Assembly (NCBI RefSeq): GCF_009663685.2
Contig: NZ_RCOG02000004.1
Span: forward strand, 1-64,000
From: Cupriavidus sp. U2
Lineage (GTDB): Bacteria; Pseudomonadota; Gammaproteobacteria; Burkholderiales; Burkholderiaceae
Reading direction: 5' to 3'
Length of the DNA stretch: 64,000 nucleotides
Shown here: positions 7,315-18,004 of the stretch, one piece after another
Layout: every line of letters begins with the position of its first letter
Position numbering within the stretch: the stretch's first letter is position 1
Translations under genes and position numbers: made by a program
Notes under the pieces: generated by a model
Databases searched by the model: none
Told to the model about the DNA's origin: nothing
What the model saw: the letters and a program-made list of their open reading frames with translations, nothing else

Positions 7315-8646
7315 ATGGACGCCGCCAAGACCGTGATTCCCGATCTCGAAGCCCTGTGGATGCCGTTTACCGCCAATCGCCAGTACAAGGCCGCCCCGCG
7401 CCTGCTGGCATCGGCCAGCGGCATGTACTACACGACCCACGATGGCCGCAAGGTTCTCGATGGCTGCGCCGGTCTCTGGTGCGTGGCTGCCGGCCATTCG
7501 CGCAAGGAGATCGTCGACGCGATCGCGCAGCAGGCGGCCACGCTGGACTATGCGCCGCCGTTCCAGATGGGTCATCCGCTGGAATTCGAGGCCGCCACCA
7601 AGGTGGCAGCCCTCATGCCCAAGGGGCTGGATCGTATTTTCTTTACGAATTCGGGTTCGGAGTCGGTCGACACGGCGCTGAAGATCGCGCTGGCCTACCA
7701 TCGGGCCCGCGGCGAAGGCCAGCGCACGCGCATCATCGGGCGCGAGCGTGGCTACCACGGCGTCGGCTTCGGCGGGCTGGGGGTGGGCGGCATCGGCCCG
7801 AACCGCAAGATGTGGTCGGCCAACGTGATGCCGGGCACCGACCACCTGCCGGCCACGCTGAACATTGCCGAGGCGGCGTTCTCGAAGGGTCAGCCGCAAT
7901 GGGGTGCCCATCTGGCCGATGACCTGGAGCGGCTGATCGCACTGCACGATGCGTCGAACATCGCCGCCGTGATCGTCGAGCCGATGGCGGGTTCCGCCGG
8001 CGTGCTGATTCCGCCGGTCGGCTATCTGGAGAAACTGCGCGAGATCACCAGCAGGCACGGCATCCTGCTGATCTTCGACGAGGTGATCACCGCCTTTGGC
8101 CGCCTGGGCGCCGCCACCGCGGCAGAGCGCCTGAAGGTCACGCCGGACCTGATCACGATGGCCAAGGCCATCAACAATGCCGCCGTGCCGATGGGTGCCG
8201 TGGCCGTGCGCCGCGAAGTCCACGACGCCGTGATCAACGCCACGCCGCAGGGCGGCATCGAACTGCCGCACGGCTACACGTATTCCGGCCACCCGCTGGC
8301 GATGGCGGCCTGTATCGCCACGCTGGACCTGTACAAGCGCGACAAGCTGTTCGAGCGGGCGGCCGAACTGGCGCCGAAATTCGAGGCCGCCGTGCACGGG
8401 CTGCGGGGCGCGCCTTATGTGAAGGACATCCGCAACCTGGGCCTGGTGGCCGGCGTGGAACTGGAATCGCGCCCCGGCGCGCCGGGTGCGCGCGCATACG
8501 AGGCGTTCCTGAAATGCCTGGAGCTCGGTGTGCTGGTACGCTACACCGGCGACATCCTGGCGTTCTCGCCGCCGCTGATCATTGCCGAGGCCGAGATCGA
8601 CCAGTTGTTCGATACCGTGCGCCAGGCCCTGCAGAGCATCCAGTAA
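7315..8646 (+). CDS. Omega-amino acid (beta-alanine):pyruvate transaminase
   Basis: A 443-aa class III aminotransferase. Visible features are the PLP-binding Lys284 in ITMAKAINNAAVPMGAV, the IFDEVITAFGRLG motif that holds the PLP-contacting Asp, and the N-terminal LEALWMPFTANRQYKAAPRL typical of beta-alanine:pyruvate transaminases. It would convert beta-alanine and pyruvate to malonate semialdehyde and alanine. The next gene, mmsA, starts 30 bases downstream and would oxidise the semialdehyde to acetyl-CoA and CO2. The operon is divergent from a MocR regulator. Confidence 0.9.
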   Translation: MDAAKTVIPDLEALWMPFTANRQYKAAPRLLASASGMYYTTHDGRKVLDGCAGLWCVAAGHSRKEIVDAIAQQAATLDYAPPFQMGHPLEFEAATKVAALMPKGLDRIFFTNSGSESVDTALKIALAYHRARGEGQRTRIIGRERGYHGVGFGGLGVGGIGPNRKMWSANVMPGTDHLPATLNIAEAAFSKGQPQWGAHLADDLERLIALHDASNIAAVIVEPMAGSAGVLIPPVGYLEKLREITSRHGILLIFDEVITAFGRLGAATAAERLKVTPDLITMAKAINNAAVPMGAVAVRREVHDAVINATPQGGIELPHGYTYSGHPLAMAACIATLDLYKRDKLFERAAELAPKFEAAVHGLRGAPYVKDIRNLGLVAGVELESRPGAPGARAYEAFLKCLELGVLVRYTGDILAFSPPLIIAEAEIDQLFDTVRQALQSIQ

Positions 8647-8676
8647 GACCCGCCCGAGACATAGAGGAAGACCGCA

Positions 8677-10194
8677 GTGAACATCGCAGAAAACCGGCAG
8701 ATTGCCGAAATCCATCACTACATCGGCGGCACCGTGCAGCGCGCCGGCACGGACCGCTTTGCCGATGTCTTCAACCCGGCCACCGGCGACGTGGCTGCCC
8801 GCGTGGCCCTGGGCACGCCTGATGACGTGGCCGCCGCCGTGGCCGCCGCCAAGGCGGCCTGGCCTGCCTGGGCCGAGATGCCGCCGCTGCGCCGCGCGCG
8901 CATCCTGTTCAAGTTCAAGGAACTGCTGGACCGCCACCACGACGACCTGGCCGCGCTGATCACGCGCGAGCACGGCAAGGTGTTTTCCGATGCCAAGGGC
9001 GAAGTCACGCGCGGCATCGAGGTGGTGGAGTTCGCCTGCGGCATTCCGAACCTGCTCAAGACCGATTTCACCGACAACATCGGCGGTGGCATCGACAACT
9101 GGAACCTGCGCCAGCCGCTGGGCGTGGTGGCCGGCATCACGCCGTTCAACTTCCCGGTGATGGTGCCGATGTGGATGTTCCCGGTGGCGCTGGCGTGCGG
9201 CAACACGTTCGTGCTCAAGCCGTCGGAGCGCGACCCGTCGCCGAGCCTGCTGATCGCCGACCTGCTCAAGCAGGCGGGCCTGCCCGATGGCGTGTTCAAC
9301 GTGGTGCAGGGGGACAAGGTGGCCGTGGACGCACTGCTGGCGCACCCCGACGTGCAGGCGCTGTCGTTCGTGGGCTCCACGCCGATCGCCGAATACATCT
9401 ACACCGAAGGCACGAGGCACGGCAAGCGGGTACAGGCACTGGGCGGCGCCAAGAACCACCTGGTGGTGATGCCCGATGCCGATCTGGACCAGGCCGTCGA
9501 TGCGCTGATCGGTGCCGCCTACGGTTCGGCCGGCGAACGCTGCATGGCGATCTCGGTGGCCGTGGCGGTGGGCGAGGTCGCCGACAAGCTCGTGCCGCGC
9601 CTGGCCGAACGTGCCGCATCGCTGAAGATCCGCAACGGCATGGAAGGCGACGCCGAGATGGGTCCGCTGGTCACGGCCGCGCACAAGGCCAAGGTCGAGG
9701 GCTATATCGCCAAGGGCGTGGCCGAGGGCGCGAAGCTGGTCACCGACGGCCGCGGCCACAAGGTGGACGGCCACGAGAACGGCTTCTTCGTCGGCGGCAC
9801 GCTGTTCGACAACGTCAAGCCGGACATGACGATCTACAAGGAAGAGATCTTCGGCCCGGTGCTGTCGGTGGTACGCGTGCACGACTTTGCCGAGGCGGTG
9901 GACCTGATCAATCGTCACGAGTTTGGCAACGGTGTGTCGTGCTACACCAGCGACGGCGGCATCGCCCGCGCGTTCGCGCGCCAGATCCAGGTGGGCATGG
10001 TCGGCATCAACGTGCCGATTCCGGTGCCGATGGCCTGGCATTCGTTCGGCGGCTGGAAGCGTTCGCTGTTCGGCGACCACCACGCCTACGGCGAGGAAGG
10101 CGTGCGCTTCTACACGCGCTACAAGAGCGTGATGCAGCGTTGGCCCGACAGCATCGCCAAGGGCGCGGAATTCACCATGCCGGTGGCGAAGTAG
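8677..10194 (+). CDS. mmsA: CoA-acylating methylmalonate/malonate-semialdehyde dehydrogenase
   Basis: A 505-aa aldehyde dehydrogenase superfamily protein of MmsA type. The catalytic Cys289 sits in [15 protein letters not shown], the MmsA-specific form, and [14 protein letters not shown] and [20 protein letters not shown] are further MmsA marks. It makes acetyl-CoA (or propionyl-CoA) from malonate (or methylmalonate) semialdehyde with NAD and CoA. The start is a GTG at 8677, preceded by AGAGGAAG. It follows the transaminase in the same operon and completes beta-alanine breakdown. Confidence 0.92.
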   Translation: MNIAENRQIAEIHHYIGGTVQRAGTDRFADVFNPATGDVAARVALGTPDDVAAAVAAAKAAWPAWAEMPPLRRARILFKFKELLDRHHDDLAALITREHGKVFSDAKGEVTRGIEVVEFACGIPNLLKTDFTDNIGGGIDNWNLRQPLGVVAGITPFNFPVMVPMWMFPVALACGNTFVLKPSERDPSPSLLIADLLKQAGLPDGVFNVVQGDKVAVDALLAHPDVQALSFVGSTPIAEYIYTEGTRHGKRVQALGGAKNHLVVMPDADLDQAVDALIGAAYGSAGERCMAISVAVAVGEVADKLVPRLAERAASLKIRNGMEGDAEMGPLVTAAHKAKVEGYIAKGVAEGAKLVTDGRGHKVDGHENGFFVGGTLFDNVKPDMTIYKEEIFGPVLSVVRVHDFAEAVDLINRHEFGNGVSCYTSDGGIARAFARQIQVGMVGINVPIPVPMAWHSFGGWKRSLFGDHHAYGEEGVRFYTRYKSVMQRWPDSIAKGAEFTMPVAK

Positions 10195-10252
10195 ATCGCA
10201 GATTCCTGATTTCTCTGATTTCCCGATGCCGGCTGGCATCGTCGTCCTGAAG

Positions 10253-10278
10253 GCGCCCTGAACAGGGCGCTTTTTTTT
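10253..10278 (+). terminator. Rho-independent terminator after mmsA
   Basis: A perfect 8-bp stem GCGCCCTG / CAGGGCGC with a 2-base AA core (so in practice a shorter stem with a larger loop) and eight T residues, about 60 bases after the mmsA stop. Confidence 0.85.
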
Positions 10279-10468
10279 CGTGCTCGGGCACGGTGGCGGG
10301 CATCGCGGTGAGGCCGGTCCGCCATGACAACGCGGCCGCCGGCGCGTATCATCGCGCCCTTCCGCCGGCGCCCCTGTCTTCCCACGATCCAAAAGATGTG
10401 CGGTCCAGGCCGCCGGTGCGACTTGTACAACCTATAGTCAATGCACGGACTTTCGCCCGGAGCCGCCC

Positions 10469-11878
10469 ATGAGTCTCTTCCGCACCAAGAACATCGAATC
10501 CATGCTGGATGTCAGCGAGCATGATGGATTGCGCAAGGTGCTGGGGCCGGTGGATCTGGTGTTGATGGGCATTGGCGCCATCATCGGCACGGGCATCTTC
10601 GTGCTGACCGGCACCGGCGCGCTGACGGCCGGGCCGGCATTGACCGTGTCGTTCGTGATTGCGGCCATGGCCTGTGGCTTTGCAGCGCTGTGCTACGCAG
10701 AGTTTGCGTCCGCGATTCCGGTTTCCGGATCGATCTACACCTACAGCTACGCCACGCTGGGCGAGATCATCGCGTGGATGATCGGCTGGGACCTGCTGCT
10801 CGAATACGGGCTGGCGACCTCGGCGGTGTCGGTGGGGTGGTCGGGCTACTTCCAGTCGCTGATGGCCGGCTTCGGGCTGCACCTGCCGGCCGCGATCACG
10901 GCCGCGCCGGGCTCGGTGCCGGGCGTCCATACGCTGGTGAACCTGCCCGCCATCCTGATCATGCTGGCGATCACGTGGGTGGTGTCGTACGGCGTGCGCG
11001 AGTCGGCGCGGCTCAACAACGTGATGGTGGCCATCAAGATCACCGTGGTGCTGCTGTTCATCGTGGTGGGCATCTGGCATGTGAAGCCGGCCAACTGGCA
11101 GCCGTTCGCGCCGTTCGGCTTCACGGGCATCTTCAATGCGGCGGCGCTGGTGTTCTTCGCGTTCATCGGCTTCGATGCCGTGACCTCGGCGGCCGAGGAA
11201 GTGCGCAACCCGGGCCGCGACCTGCCGATCGGCATCATCGGATCGCTGGCGGTCTGCACCATCCTGTACGTGGCGGTGGCGGCCATCATGACCGGCATCG
11301 TGCCGTTCATGAAATTCGAGGGCGTCGATCATCCGGTGTCGCTGGCGCTGCAGTACGCGGGGCAGAACTGGGTGGCCGGGTTTGTGGACCTGGGCGCCAT
11401 CCTGGGCATGACCACGGTGATCCTGGTCATGACCTACGGCCAGACGCGCATCATCTTTGCGATGTCGCGCGACGGCCTGCTGCCCGAGGCGCTGTCGGCC
11501 GTCCACCCCGTTCATGCCACGCCGTTCACGGCCACGTGGACGGTGGGCATCGTGTTCTCGGCCATCGCCGGGTTCGTGCCGCTGAACGTGCTGGCGGAGC
11601 TGATCAACATCGGCACGCTGTCGGCCTTCACGCTGATCTCGATCGCCACGCTGGTCCTGCGCCGTACGCAGCCGCACCTGCCGCGTACGTTCCGCTGCCC
11701 CGGCGTGCCCGTGGTGCCGCTGCTGTCCGTGGCGTTTTGTCTATTTCTGATGGCGCACCTGCAGACGCTGACGTGGATGGCGTTCCTCTGCTGGCTCGCG
11801 CTGGGCCTGGTGATCTATTTCGCCTATTCGCGCCGCAACGCCGTGCTGCACAACCACGGCGGCGACGCGCAGGGCTGA
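10469..11878 (+). CDS. APC-family amino acid permease
   Basis: A 469-aa membrane protein with about 12 hydrophobic segments. The first has the APC motif GIGAIIGTGIFVLTG, followed by AFASAIP-type helix 2 sequence (CYAEFASAIPVSGSIYTYSY). It resembles YfnA/CAT-type cationic or neutral amino acid transporters. It is monocistronic, lies next to the beta-alanine genes and between two MocR regulators, so uptake of an omega-amino acid is possible, but the substrate cannot be read from sequence. Its stop codon directly abuts the stop of the convergent regulator gene. Confidence 0.88.
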   Translation: MSLFRTKNIESMLDVSEHDGLRKVLGPVDLVLMGIGAIIGTGIFVLTGTGALTAGPALTVSFVIAAMACGFAALCYAEFASAIPVSGSIYTYSYATLGEIIAWMIGWDLLLEYGLATSAVSVGWSGYFQSLMAGFGLHLPAAITAAPGSVPGVHTLVNLPAILIMLAITWVVSYGVRESARLNNVMVAIKITVVLLFIVVGIWHVKPANWQPFAPFGFTGIFNAAALVFFAFIGFDAVTSAAEEVRNPGRDLPIGIIGSLAVCTILYVAVAAIMTGIVPFMKFEGVDHPVSLALQYAGQNWVAGFVDLGAILGMTTVILVMTYGQTRIIFAMSRDGLLPEALSAVHPVHATPFTATWTVGIVFSAIAGFVPLNVLAELINIGTLSAFTLISIATLVLRRTQPHLPRTFRCPGVPVVPLLSVAFCLFLMAHLQTLTWMAFLCWLALGLVIYFAYSRRNAVLHNHGGDAQG

Positions 11879-13279
11879 TCAGCGCGCGCCGGCCTGCTCG
11901 AAGAAGGCGCGCGAGCGCGGCTCGCCGGCGTAGGCCGAGTTGATGCGCACCCAGGCCGATGTCTCGCCGCCGGGGCGGAAGAAATGCCCTGGTGCCAGCG
12001 AGATGCCATGGGTCTCGGCCATCGCCACGAGGTCGCGCGAGTCCTCGATCGCGGGCGAGCGGGCCCACAGGAAGTTGCCGCCGGCCGGCTCGCAGAACAC
12101 CTCCCAGCCGTACTGGCCCAGGATCTTCACGGCATCGGCCGTTACCTCGCGCGTGCGCACGCGCAGCCGCTCCACGTACTTGCGATAGGCGCCGCGCTCC
12201 AGCATCGTCGCCGTCACGGCTTCGGCAAAATGCGATCCCGCCACGCTGGTCAGCACCTTCACGTCGATCAGGTCCTTGATCAGCGCCTTGTCCGCGACGA
12301 TATAGCCCACGCGCAGCGCGGCCGACACCGTCTTCGAAAATCCGCCGATGTAGATCACGTGTTCGAGCTGGTCCAGCGTGGCCAGCCGGTCGGTGAAATT
12401 GAGCTGGAAGTCCGAAAAGATGTCGTCCTCGACGAAGCGGAAGTTGTGCCGGCGCGCCAGTTCGAGCAGGCGGAACGCCACGGGCGGCGCCAGTGTGGAG
12501 CCGGTGGGGTTCTGCAGCACGCTGTTGGTGAAGAACAGCTTGGGCTTGTGGTCGCGCAGCAGCCGCTCGCAGGCCTCGGGGTCGGGGCCGTTCGGCGTGT
12601 GCGGCACCCCCACCAGCTGCACGCCATGCATGCGCAGCAGCCCGAACAGGTTGTAGTAGCCCGGGTCCTCGACGAAAACCGTATCGCCGGGCTTGAGCAG
12701 GTGGCGCACGATCAGGTCCAGCGCCTGGCTGGCGCCCGACGTGATCAGCACCTGCGACAGTTCCGCTTCGATCCCCACCTGCCGCGCGCGGGTCAGCACA
12801 TGCTTGCGCAGCGCCGGGTGGCCCAGCGGCGTGGCGTAGTGGATCACGCTGTCGATGTCGTGCCGGGTGATATGGCGGATGGCCTGCGTCAGCCCCTCCA
12901 CATCGCGCCATTCCTCGGGCACGAAGCCGCCCGCCAGCTTCAGCGTGCCGCTGGGATGGTGGAACTGGTCGATGATATGCAGCGACAGGTCTTCGGCCAG
13001 GCTCGGGTCGGACCATCCGCGCCCACGGCGCCCCGTCAGCGCGCTTTCGGCCACGTAGAAGCCCGAACCCTGGCGCGAATCGACCAGACCTTGCGAAACC
13101 AGCCGGTCGTACGCCTCGATCACCGGAAAGCGGCTGATGCCGTGTTCGGCGGCCAGTGCGCGGATCGACGGCAGGCGGGCGCCCGGCGCGGCCTCGCGCG
13201 AGCGGATCCAGTCCTTCACCCCGAGCACGATCTGCTCGGTCAGGGGCACGCCGGTAGAGGAATCGATGACGAGTTTCAT
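11879..13279 (-). CDS. Second MocR-type regulator (GntR HTH + aminotransferase domain)
   Basis: A 466-aa protein with the same architecture as the one at 5565-7010 but clearly distinct in sequence. The HTH (residues about 10-75) contains RLPSIRALAAEHGISRFPVI, and the aminotransferase domain has the PLP-lysine motif YIGGFSKTVSAALRVGYIV. I chose ATG 13279 (MKLVIDSSTGVPLTEQ); an ATG at 13297 would add six residues. It is divergent from the DUF2917 gene and convergent with the permease, so either or both may be targets. Confidence 0.87.
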   Translation of the reverse strand: MKLVIDSSTGVPLTEQIVLGVKDWIRSREAAPGARLPSIRALAAEHGISRFPVIEAYDRLVSQGLVDSRQGSGFYVAESALTGRRGRGWSDPSLAEDLSLHIIDQFHHPSGTLKLAGGFVPEEWRDVEGLTQAIRHITRHDIDSVIHYATPLGHPALRKHVLTRARQVGIEAELSQVLITSGASQALDLIVRHLLKPGDTVFVEDPGYYNLFGLLRMHGVQLVGVPHTPNGPDPEACERLLRDHKPKLFFTNSVLQNPTGSTLAPPVAFRLLELARRHNFRFVEDDIFSDFQLNFTDRLATLDQLEHVIYIGGFSKTVSAALRVGYIVADKALIKDLIDVKVLTSVAGSHFAEAVTATMLERGAYRKYVERLRVRTREVTADAVKILGQYGWEVFCEPAGGNFLWARSPAIEDSRDLVAMAETHGISLAPGHFFRPGGETSAWVRINSAYAGEPRSRAFFEQAGAR

Positions 13280-13314
13280 GGGTGACGAGGACGGCAACTG
13301 TCAGTCAAAACTAC

Positions 13315-13348
13315 TGAACAGTTCAACGAAAACTGTTCGGAACTGTGC
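13315..13348. promoter_or_regulatory. Likely operator of the second MocR regulator
   Basis: The divergent spacer holds the perfect palindrome TGAACAGTTCA (13315-13325), then AACTGTTC (13331-13338) and AACTGTGC (13341-13348), all variants of an AACTGTTC box, with a further AACTGTCA at 13296-13303. Repeated half-sites close to the regulator start suggest autoregulation and control of the DUF2917 gene. Confidence 0.5.
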
Positions 13349-13457
13349 ATGGGATTGTAGTCCCCGCCATGAATAATGGAAGCGTGGTGCGGCGCCCCCT
13401 TTTTGCCTCCGATCCCTTGATCCAGAGCGGCTGCACCGGCAAGACAAGGAGACACCC

Positions 13458-13796
13458 ATGCGTGAACTCAGGACTTTCGAACTCGACGAACCGGGCCGGC
13501 CCGTCAGCTGGCGTGCGCGCCACGGCCAGAGCGTGACCGCGCTGGAAGGCTGCCTGTGGCTGACCCTGGAAGGGCAGAGGGCCGACATCTGGCTGCGCCC
13601 CGGCGATGTGTACGCACTGGTCGAAGGCGAGCGCGTCTGGCTGTCCGGCGAGGCGCCGGTGTCCCGCTTCCTGCTGGCCGAGACGCCGGCGCCATGGTCG
13701 CTGCGCCGCGCCTGGTGCGTCCTCCGCCAGTTCAAGCGCCGCTGGGACGCCCGCAAGACCGACGCCTTCGGCGACTGCCCGCAAATCCACGCCTGA
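13458..13796 (+). CDS. DUF2917-domain protein
   Basis: A 112-aa soluble protein. The N-terminal 65 residues match the DUF2917 pattern: a short beta-rich unit with VTALEGCLWLTLEGQRADIWLRPGD, reminiscent of a cupin-like fold. The C-terminal part is basic and Trp/Arg-rich. Function is unknown. SD AAGGAGA is well placed ahead of the ATG. It is divergent from the MocR gene. Confidence 0.8.
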   Translation: MRELRTFELDEPGRPVSWRARHGQSVTALEGCLWLTLEGQRADIWLRPGDVYALVEGERVWLSGEAPVSRFLLAETPAPWSLRRAWCVLRQFKRRWDARKTDAFGDCPQIHA

Positions 13797-13984
13797 CCGG
13801 GCGTCAGGCACGCTCTCCTGGGATCCGGAGCCGCCATCGTCACCTTCGCCGACCTCCCGCGGCGAAGCGGCGGCTTCCGGGCCCTTCTTGCGCATTCTTC
13901 CCCTGTATTCCACGCCTTCCCCCTTTTTCCGTCCCTGACGCTGTGCGACGATGCCAGCCATGCCATCGGTGCTTTCCCGCGCCC

Positions 13985-14016
13985 CTGGACTTACGTTAAC
14001 GTAAACGTCATATAAT
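13985..14016 (+). promoter_or_regulatory. icmF promoter with MerR/LiuR-like operator
   Basis: The perfect palindrome TTACGTTAACGTAA (13991-14004) lies between a -35-like TGGACT (13986-13991) and a perfect -10 TATAAT (14011-14016). The spacer is 19 bp, the over-long spacing typical of MerR-family promoters. The palindrome resembles the LiuR motif (TTTACGT-type arms) that controls branched-chain amino acid breakdown in proteobacteria. No liuR gene is in the window. Confidence 0.65.
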
Positions 14017-14101
14017 CGTCCGGCCCCTGTCAGCGCGGTCGCAGAACCGCCGGCGCATCGCCAGCATGGGCAGCCAGCCACATAACAGAGCGGTGGAGAC
14101 C

Positions 14102-17100
14102 ATGACTGATCTTTCGGATGTGAGCAGGACGGCGGCCGCCCGGCCGCGGGCGACCCCGGCGACCCAGGGGCAGGGCCCGGCCAACAAGGTGCGCTTTGTC
14201 ACCGCCGCGTCGCTGTTCGACGGCCATGACGCATCGATCAACATCATGCGGCGCATCCTGCAGTCGCATGGCTGCGAAGTGATCCATCTGGGTCACAACC
14301 GCTCTGTCCACGAGGTGGTGACCGCCGCCTTGCAGGAAGACGTGCAGGGCATTGCCATCTCCAGCTACCAGGGCGGCCACGTCGAATACTTCAAGTACAT
14401 GATCGACCTGCTGCGCCAGCACGGCGGCGAACACATCCAGGTGTTCGGCGGCGGGGGCGGCGTGATCGTGCCCGACGAGATCCGCGAACTGCAGGCCTAC
14501 GGCGTGGCGCGCATCTACAGCCCCGAAGACGGCCAGCGCATGGGCCTGGCCGGCATGATCGCCGACATGGTCCAGCGGTGCGATATCGACCTGACGCGCT
14601 ACGCGCCGTCCACGCTCGATGCGGTGACCGCTGGCGACCGTCGCGCGCTGGCACAACTGATCACCGCGCTGGAAAACGGCAAGGCCGCGCCGGCGCTGGT
14701 CGGCGCGCTGCAGGAGCGGGCCGGGGCATCCACCACGCCGGTGCTGGGTATTACCGGCACGGGCGGCGCGGGCAAGTCGTCGCTGACCGACGAACTGATC
14801 CGCCGCTTCCGACTGGACCAGCAGGACGCGCTTTCCATTGCCGTGATCTCGATCGACCCGTCGCGGCGCAAGTCCGGCGGCGCGCTGCTGGGCGACCGCA
14901 TTCGCATGAATGCGATCAACCATCCGAACATCTTCATGCGGTCTCTGGCCACGCGCGATGCCGGCTCGGAGATCTCGCAGGCGCTGCCGGATGTGATCGC
15001 GGCCTGCAAGGCGGCCGCGTTCGATCTGGTGATCGTCGAAACGTCCGGGATCGGCCAGGGCGACGCGGCCATCGTGCCGCATGTGGACCTGTCGCTCTAC
15101 GTGATGACGCCCGAGTTTGGCGCGGCAAGCCAGCTCGAAAAGATCGACATGCTCGACTTTGCCGATTTCGTCGCGATCAACAAGTTCGACCGCAAGGGCG
15201 CGCAGGACGCCTGGCGCGACGTGGCCAAGCAGGTGCAGCGCAACCGCGAGCAGTGGCACGCCCGGCCCGACGAGATGCCGGTCTACGGCACGCAGGCATC
15301 GCGCTTCAACGACGACGGCGTGACCATGCTCTACCAGGGCCTGGTGGCGTCGCTGGCCGGGCGCGGCCTGCATGTCGGGCCGGGCGTGCTGCCGAAGCTG
15401 GACGGCCGAATTTCGACGGGCCAGAACGTCATCGTGCCGCCGGCGCGCAACCGCTATCTGGCCGAGCTTGCCGATACGGTGCGCGCCTACCATCGGCGCG
15501 TGGCCGAACAGAGCCGGCTGGCGCGCGAACGTCAGCAACTGCGCGCAGCCGGTGCGATGCTGAAATCGTCGAATAGCGATGCCGACGGGCAGGCGCTGGA
15601 ATCGCTGGCCGCCGAGCGCGAGGCGTCGCTGGGCAGCGTGGAGCGCAAGCTGCTGGCGATGTGGCCGCAGATGCAGGCCGCCTACAGCGGCGACGAGTAC
15701 GTGGTCAAGATCCGGGACAAGGAAATCCGCACCGGCCTGGTGACGACCACGCTGTCCGGTACGAAGATTCGCAAGGTCGTGCTGCCGCGTTTCGAGGACG
15801 AAGGCGAGATCCTGAAATGGCTGATGCGCGAGAACGTGCCGGGCAGCTTCCCGTACACGGCCGGCGTCTTCGCGTTCAAGCGCGAGGGGGAAGACCCCAC
15901 GCGCATGTTCGCGGGCGAGGGCGACGCATTCCGTACCAACCGCCGCTTCAAGCTGGTGTCCGAAGGCATGGACGCCAAGCGCCTGTCCACCGCGTTTGAT
16001 TCGGTCACGCTCTACGGCGAAGACCCGCACGAGCGCCCAGACATCTACGGCAAGGTGGGCAACTCGGGCGTGTCGATCGCCACGCTCGACGACATGAAGG
16101 TGCTGTACGAGGGCTTTGACCTGACCAGCCCCAGCACGTCGGTGTCGATGACCATCAACGGCCCGGCGCCAACCATCCTGGCCATGTTCATGAACACGGC
16201 CATCGACCAGAATCTGGACAAATTCCGAGCCGATAACCAGCGCGAGCCGACCGCCGACGAAGAGGCCAAGATTCGCGCCTGGGTGCTGCAGAATGTGCGC
16301 GGCACGGTGCAGGCGGACATCCTCAAGGAAGACCAGGGGCAGAACACCTGCATCTTCAGCACCGAGTTCTCGCTGAAGGTGATGGGCGATATCCAGGAAT
16401 ATTTCGTCCACCACCAGGTGCGCAACTTCTATTCGGTGTCGATCTCGGGGTATCACATTGCCGAGGCCGGCGCCAACCCGATCTCGCAGCTGGCCTTCAC
16501 GCTGGCCAACGGCTTCACCTTCGTGGAAGCCTACCTGGCGCGCGGCATGCATATCGACGACTTCGCGCCGAACCTGTCGTTCTTCTTCTCGAACGGCATG
16601 GACCCCGAGTACAGCGTGCTGGGCCGCGTGGCGCGCCGCATCTGGGCCGTGACGATGCGCGACAGGTACGGCGCCAACGAGCGCAGCCAGAAGCTCAAGT
16701 ACCACATCCAGACGTCGGGCCGGTCGCTGCACGCGCAGGAGATCGACTTCAACGACATCCGCACCACGCTGCAGGCGCTGATCGCCATCTACGACAACTG
16801 CAACTCGCTGCACACCAACGCCTATGACGAAGCGATCACCACGCCCACGGCCGAATCGGTGCGCCGGGCGCTGGCCATCCAGCTGATCATCAACCGCGAA
16901 TGGGGCGTGGCCAAGTGCGAGAACCCCAACCAGGGCAGCTTCCTGACCGAAGAGCTGACCGACCTGGTGGAAGAGGCGGTGCTGCAGGAGTTCGAGCGCA
17001 TCGCCGAGCGCGGCGGCGTGCTGGGCGCGATGGAAACGGGCTACCAGCGCGGCAAGATCCAGGAGGAATCGCTGTACTACGAGCAGCTCAAGCACGACGG

Positions 17101-17398
17101 CACGCTGCCCATCATCGGCGTGAATACCTTCCGGAACCCGAATGGCGACCCGACGCCACAAACGCTGGAACTGGCGCGGTCGAGCGAGGCGGAAAAGCAG
17201 AGCCAGCTGACCCGCCTGGCGGAATTTCACCGCCGCCATGCCGGGGATGCCCAGGCCATGCTTGACCGGCTGCGCCAGGCCGTGATCGACAATGCCAATG
17301 TATTCTCGGTGTTGATGGATGCGGTGCGCGTGTGCTCGCTGGGGCAGATCACGCATGCGCTGTTCGAGGTAGGCGGCCAGTACCGTCGCAACATGTGA
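14102..17398 (+). CDS. icmF: Fused isobutyryl-CoA mutase IcmF
   Basis: A 1098-aa three-part enzyme that interconverts isobutyryl-CoA and n-butyryl-CoA with adenosylcobalamin. From the N-terminus: a B12-binding domain (about 25-160) with the base-off motif in [20 protein letters not shown]; a MeaB-like G-protein chaperone domain (about 200-420) with P-loop [12 protein letters not shown] and NKFD base recognition; a linker; and the mutase barrel (about 540-1098) with [21 protein letters not shown] chose ATG 14102, which has GGTGGAG upstream; an ATG 36 bases earlier lacks this. Length matches the Cupriavidus metallidurans enzyme (about 1093 aa). A LiuR-like promoter links it to valine/isobutyrate metabolism. 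Confidence 0.95.
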   Translation: MTDLSDVSRTAAARPRATPATQGQGPANKVRFVTAASLFDGHDASINIMRRILQSHGCEVIHLGHNRSVHEVVTAALQEDVQGIAISSYQGGHVEYFKYMIDLLRQHGGEHIQVFGGGGGVIVPDEIRELQAYGVARIYSPEDGQRMGLAGMIADMVQRCDIDLTRYAPSTLDAVTAGDRRALAQLITALENGKAAPALVGALQERAGASTTPVLGITGTGGAGKSSLTDELIRRFRLDQQDALSIAVISIDPSRRKSGGALLGDRIRMNAINHPNIFMRSLATRDAGSEISQALPDVIAACKAAAFDLVIVETSGIGQGDAAIVPHVDLSLYVMTPEFGAASQLEKIDMLDFADFVAINKFDRKGAQDAWRDVAKQVQRNREQWHARPDEMPVYGTQASRFNDDGVTMLYQGLVASLAGRGLHVGPGVLPKLDGRISTGQNVIVPPARNRYLAELADTVRAYHRRVAEQSRLARERQQLRAAGAMLKSSNSDADGQALESLAAEREASLGSVERKLLAMWPQMQAAYSGDEYVVKIRDKEIRTGLVTTTLSGTKIRKVVLPRFEDEGEILKWLMRENVPGSFPYTAGVFAFKREGEDPTRMFAGEGDAFRTNRRFKLVSEGMDAKRLSTAFDSVTLYGEDPHERPDIYGKVGNSGVSIATLDDMKVLYEGFDLTSPSTSVSMTINGPAPTILAMFMNTAIDQNLDKFRADNQREPTADEEAKIRAWVLQNVRGTVQADILKEDQGQNTCIFSTEFSLKVMGDIQEYFVHHQVRNFYSVSISGYHIAEAGANPISQLAFTLANGFTFVEAYLARGMHIDDFAPNLSFFFSNGMDPEYSVLGRVARRIWAVTMRDRYGANERSQKLKYHIQTSGRSLHAQEIDFNDIRTTLQALIAIYDNCNSLHTNAYDEAITTPTAESVRRALAIQLIINREWGVAKCENPNQGSFLTEELTDLVEEAVLQEFERIAERGGVLGAMETGYQRGKIQEESLYYEQLKHDGTLPIIGVNTFRNPNGDPTPQTLELARSSEAEKQSQLTRLAEFHRRHAGDAQAMLDRLRQAVIDNANVFSVLMDAVRVCSLGQITHALFEVGGQYRRNM

Positions 17399-17498
17399 AA
17401 AAGCCGCCGTGAATGGCGGGCGGCCGGTTCACGGCACGGAGCACTGGGGCTACACTCTTTGCTCCGTCGCCGTCAGGCCATCCATTCCCGAGACACCC

Positions 17499-17936
17499 AT
17501 GCAAGCCGAGTACGACAGCAACAACATCTTCGCCCGCATCCTGCGTGGCGAACTCCCGTGCTTCAAGATCTACGAGGACGCCGACGCCATCGCGTTCATG
17601 GACATCATGCCGCAGTCCGACGGCCACGCACTGGTGGTGCCGAAGGAGGCTGCCGTGGATCTGTTCGGGCTTTCCGAAAAGGGCGCGGCCGCGGCGATCC
17701 GCGCCACCCAGATCGTGGCGCGCGCCGTGCGCGAGGCCTTCCAGCCCGACGGCGTGGTGATCAGCCAGTTCAACGGCGCGGCGGCCGGCCAGACCGTGCC
17801 GCACGTGCATTTCCATATCGTGCCGCGCTATGCGGACCAGTCCCTGCGCGGCCATGCCCGCCAGCAGCAGGACATGGAATTGCTCAAGCAGCATGCCGCA
17901 CGCGTGGTGGCGGCCCTGGCGAAGCTGCAGGGCTGA
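17499..17936 (+). CDS. HIT-family nucleotide hydrolase
   Basis: A 145-aa histidine-triad protein. The motif HVHFHIV supplies the three His of the active site, and the N-terminal half has IFARILRGELPCFKIYEDADA, typical of HINT-type purine nucleotide phosphoramidases. ATG 17499 gives the normal family length. It is 69 bases before the 3-hydroxybutyryl-CoA dehydrogenase gene, with no obvious terminator between. Confidence 0.88.
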   Translation: MQAEYDSNNIFARILRGELPCFKIYEDADAIAFMDIMPQSDGHALVVPKEAAVDLFGLSEKGAAAAIRATQIVARAVREAFQPDGVVISQFNGAAAGQTVPHVHFHIVPRYADQSLRGHARQQQDMELLKQHAARVVAALAKLQG

Positions 17937-18004
17937 ACGGCGCCCTTCGGCCGCACCGAATCAAGCAGACCAATCCAATCAGTGAAATAGCAAGGAAGCG
18001 AGAC

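Noticed and set aside
7120..10392. A 1,090-codon open frame antisense to the transaminase and mmsA genes
   Set aside because: It is the usual long antisense shadow in high-GC DNA: low-complexity His/Arg/Gly-rich protein, no family sequence, and it covers two well supported genes.
14030..17356. A 1,108-codon open frame antisense to icmF
   Set aside because: Same reason: a GC-frame shadow with no domain, completely covered by a recognised enzyme.
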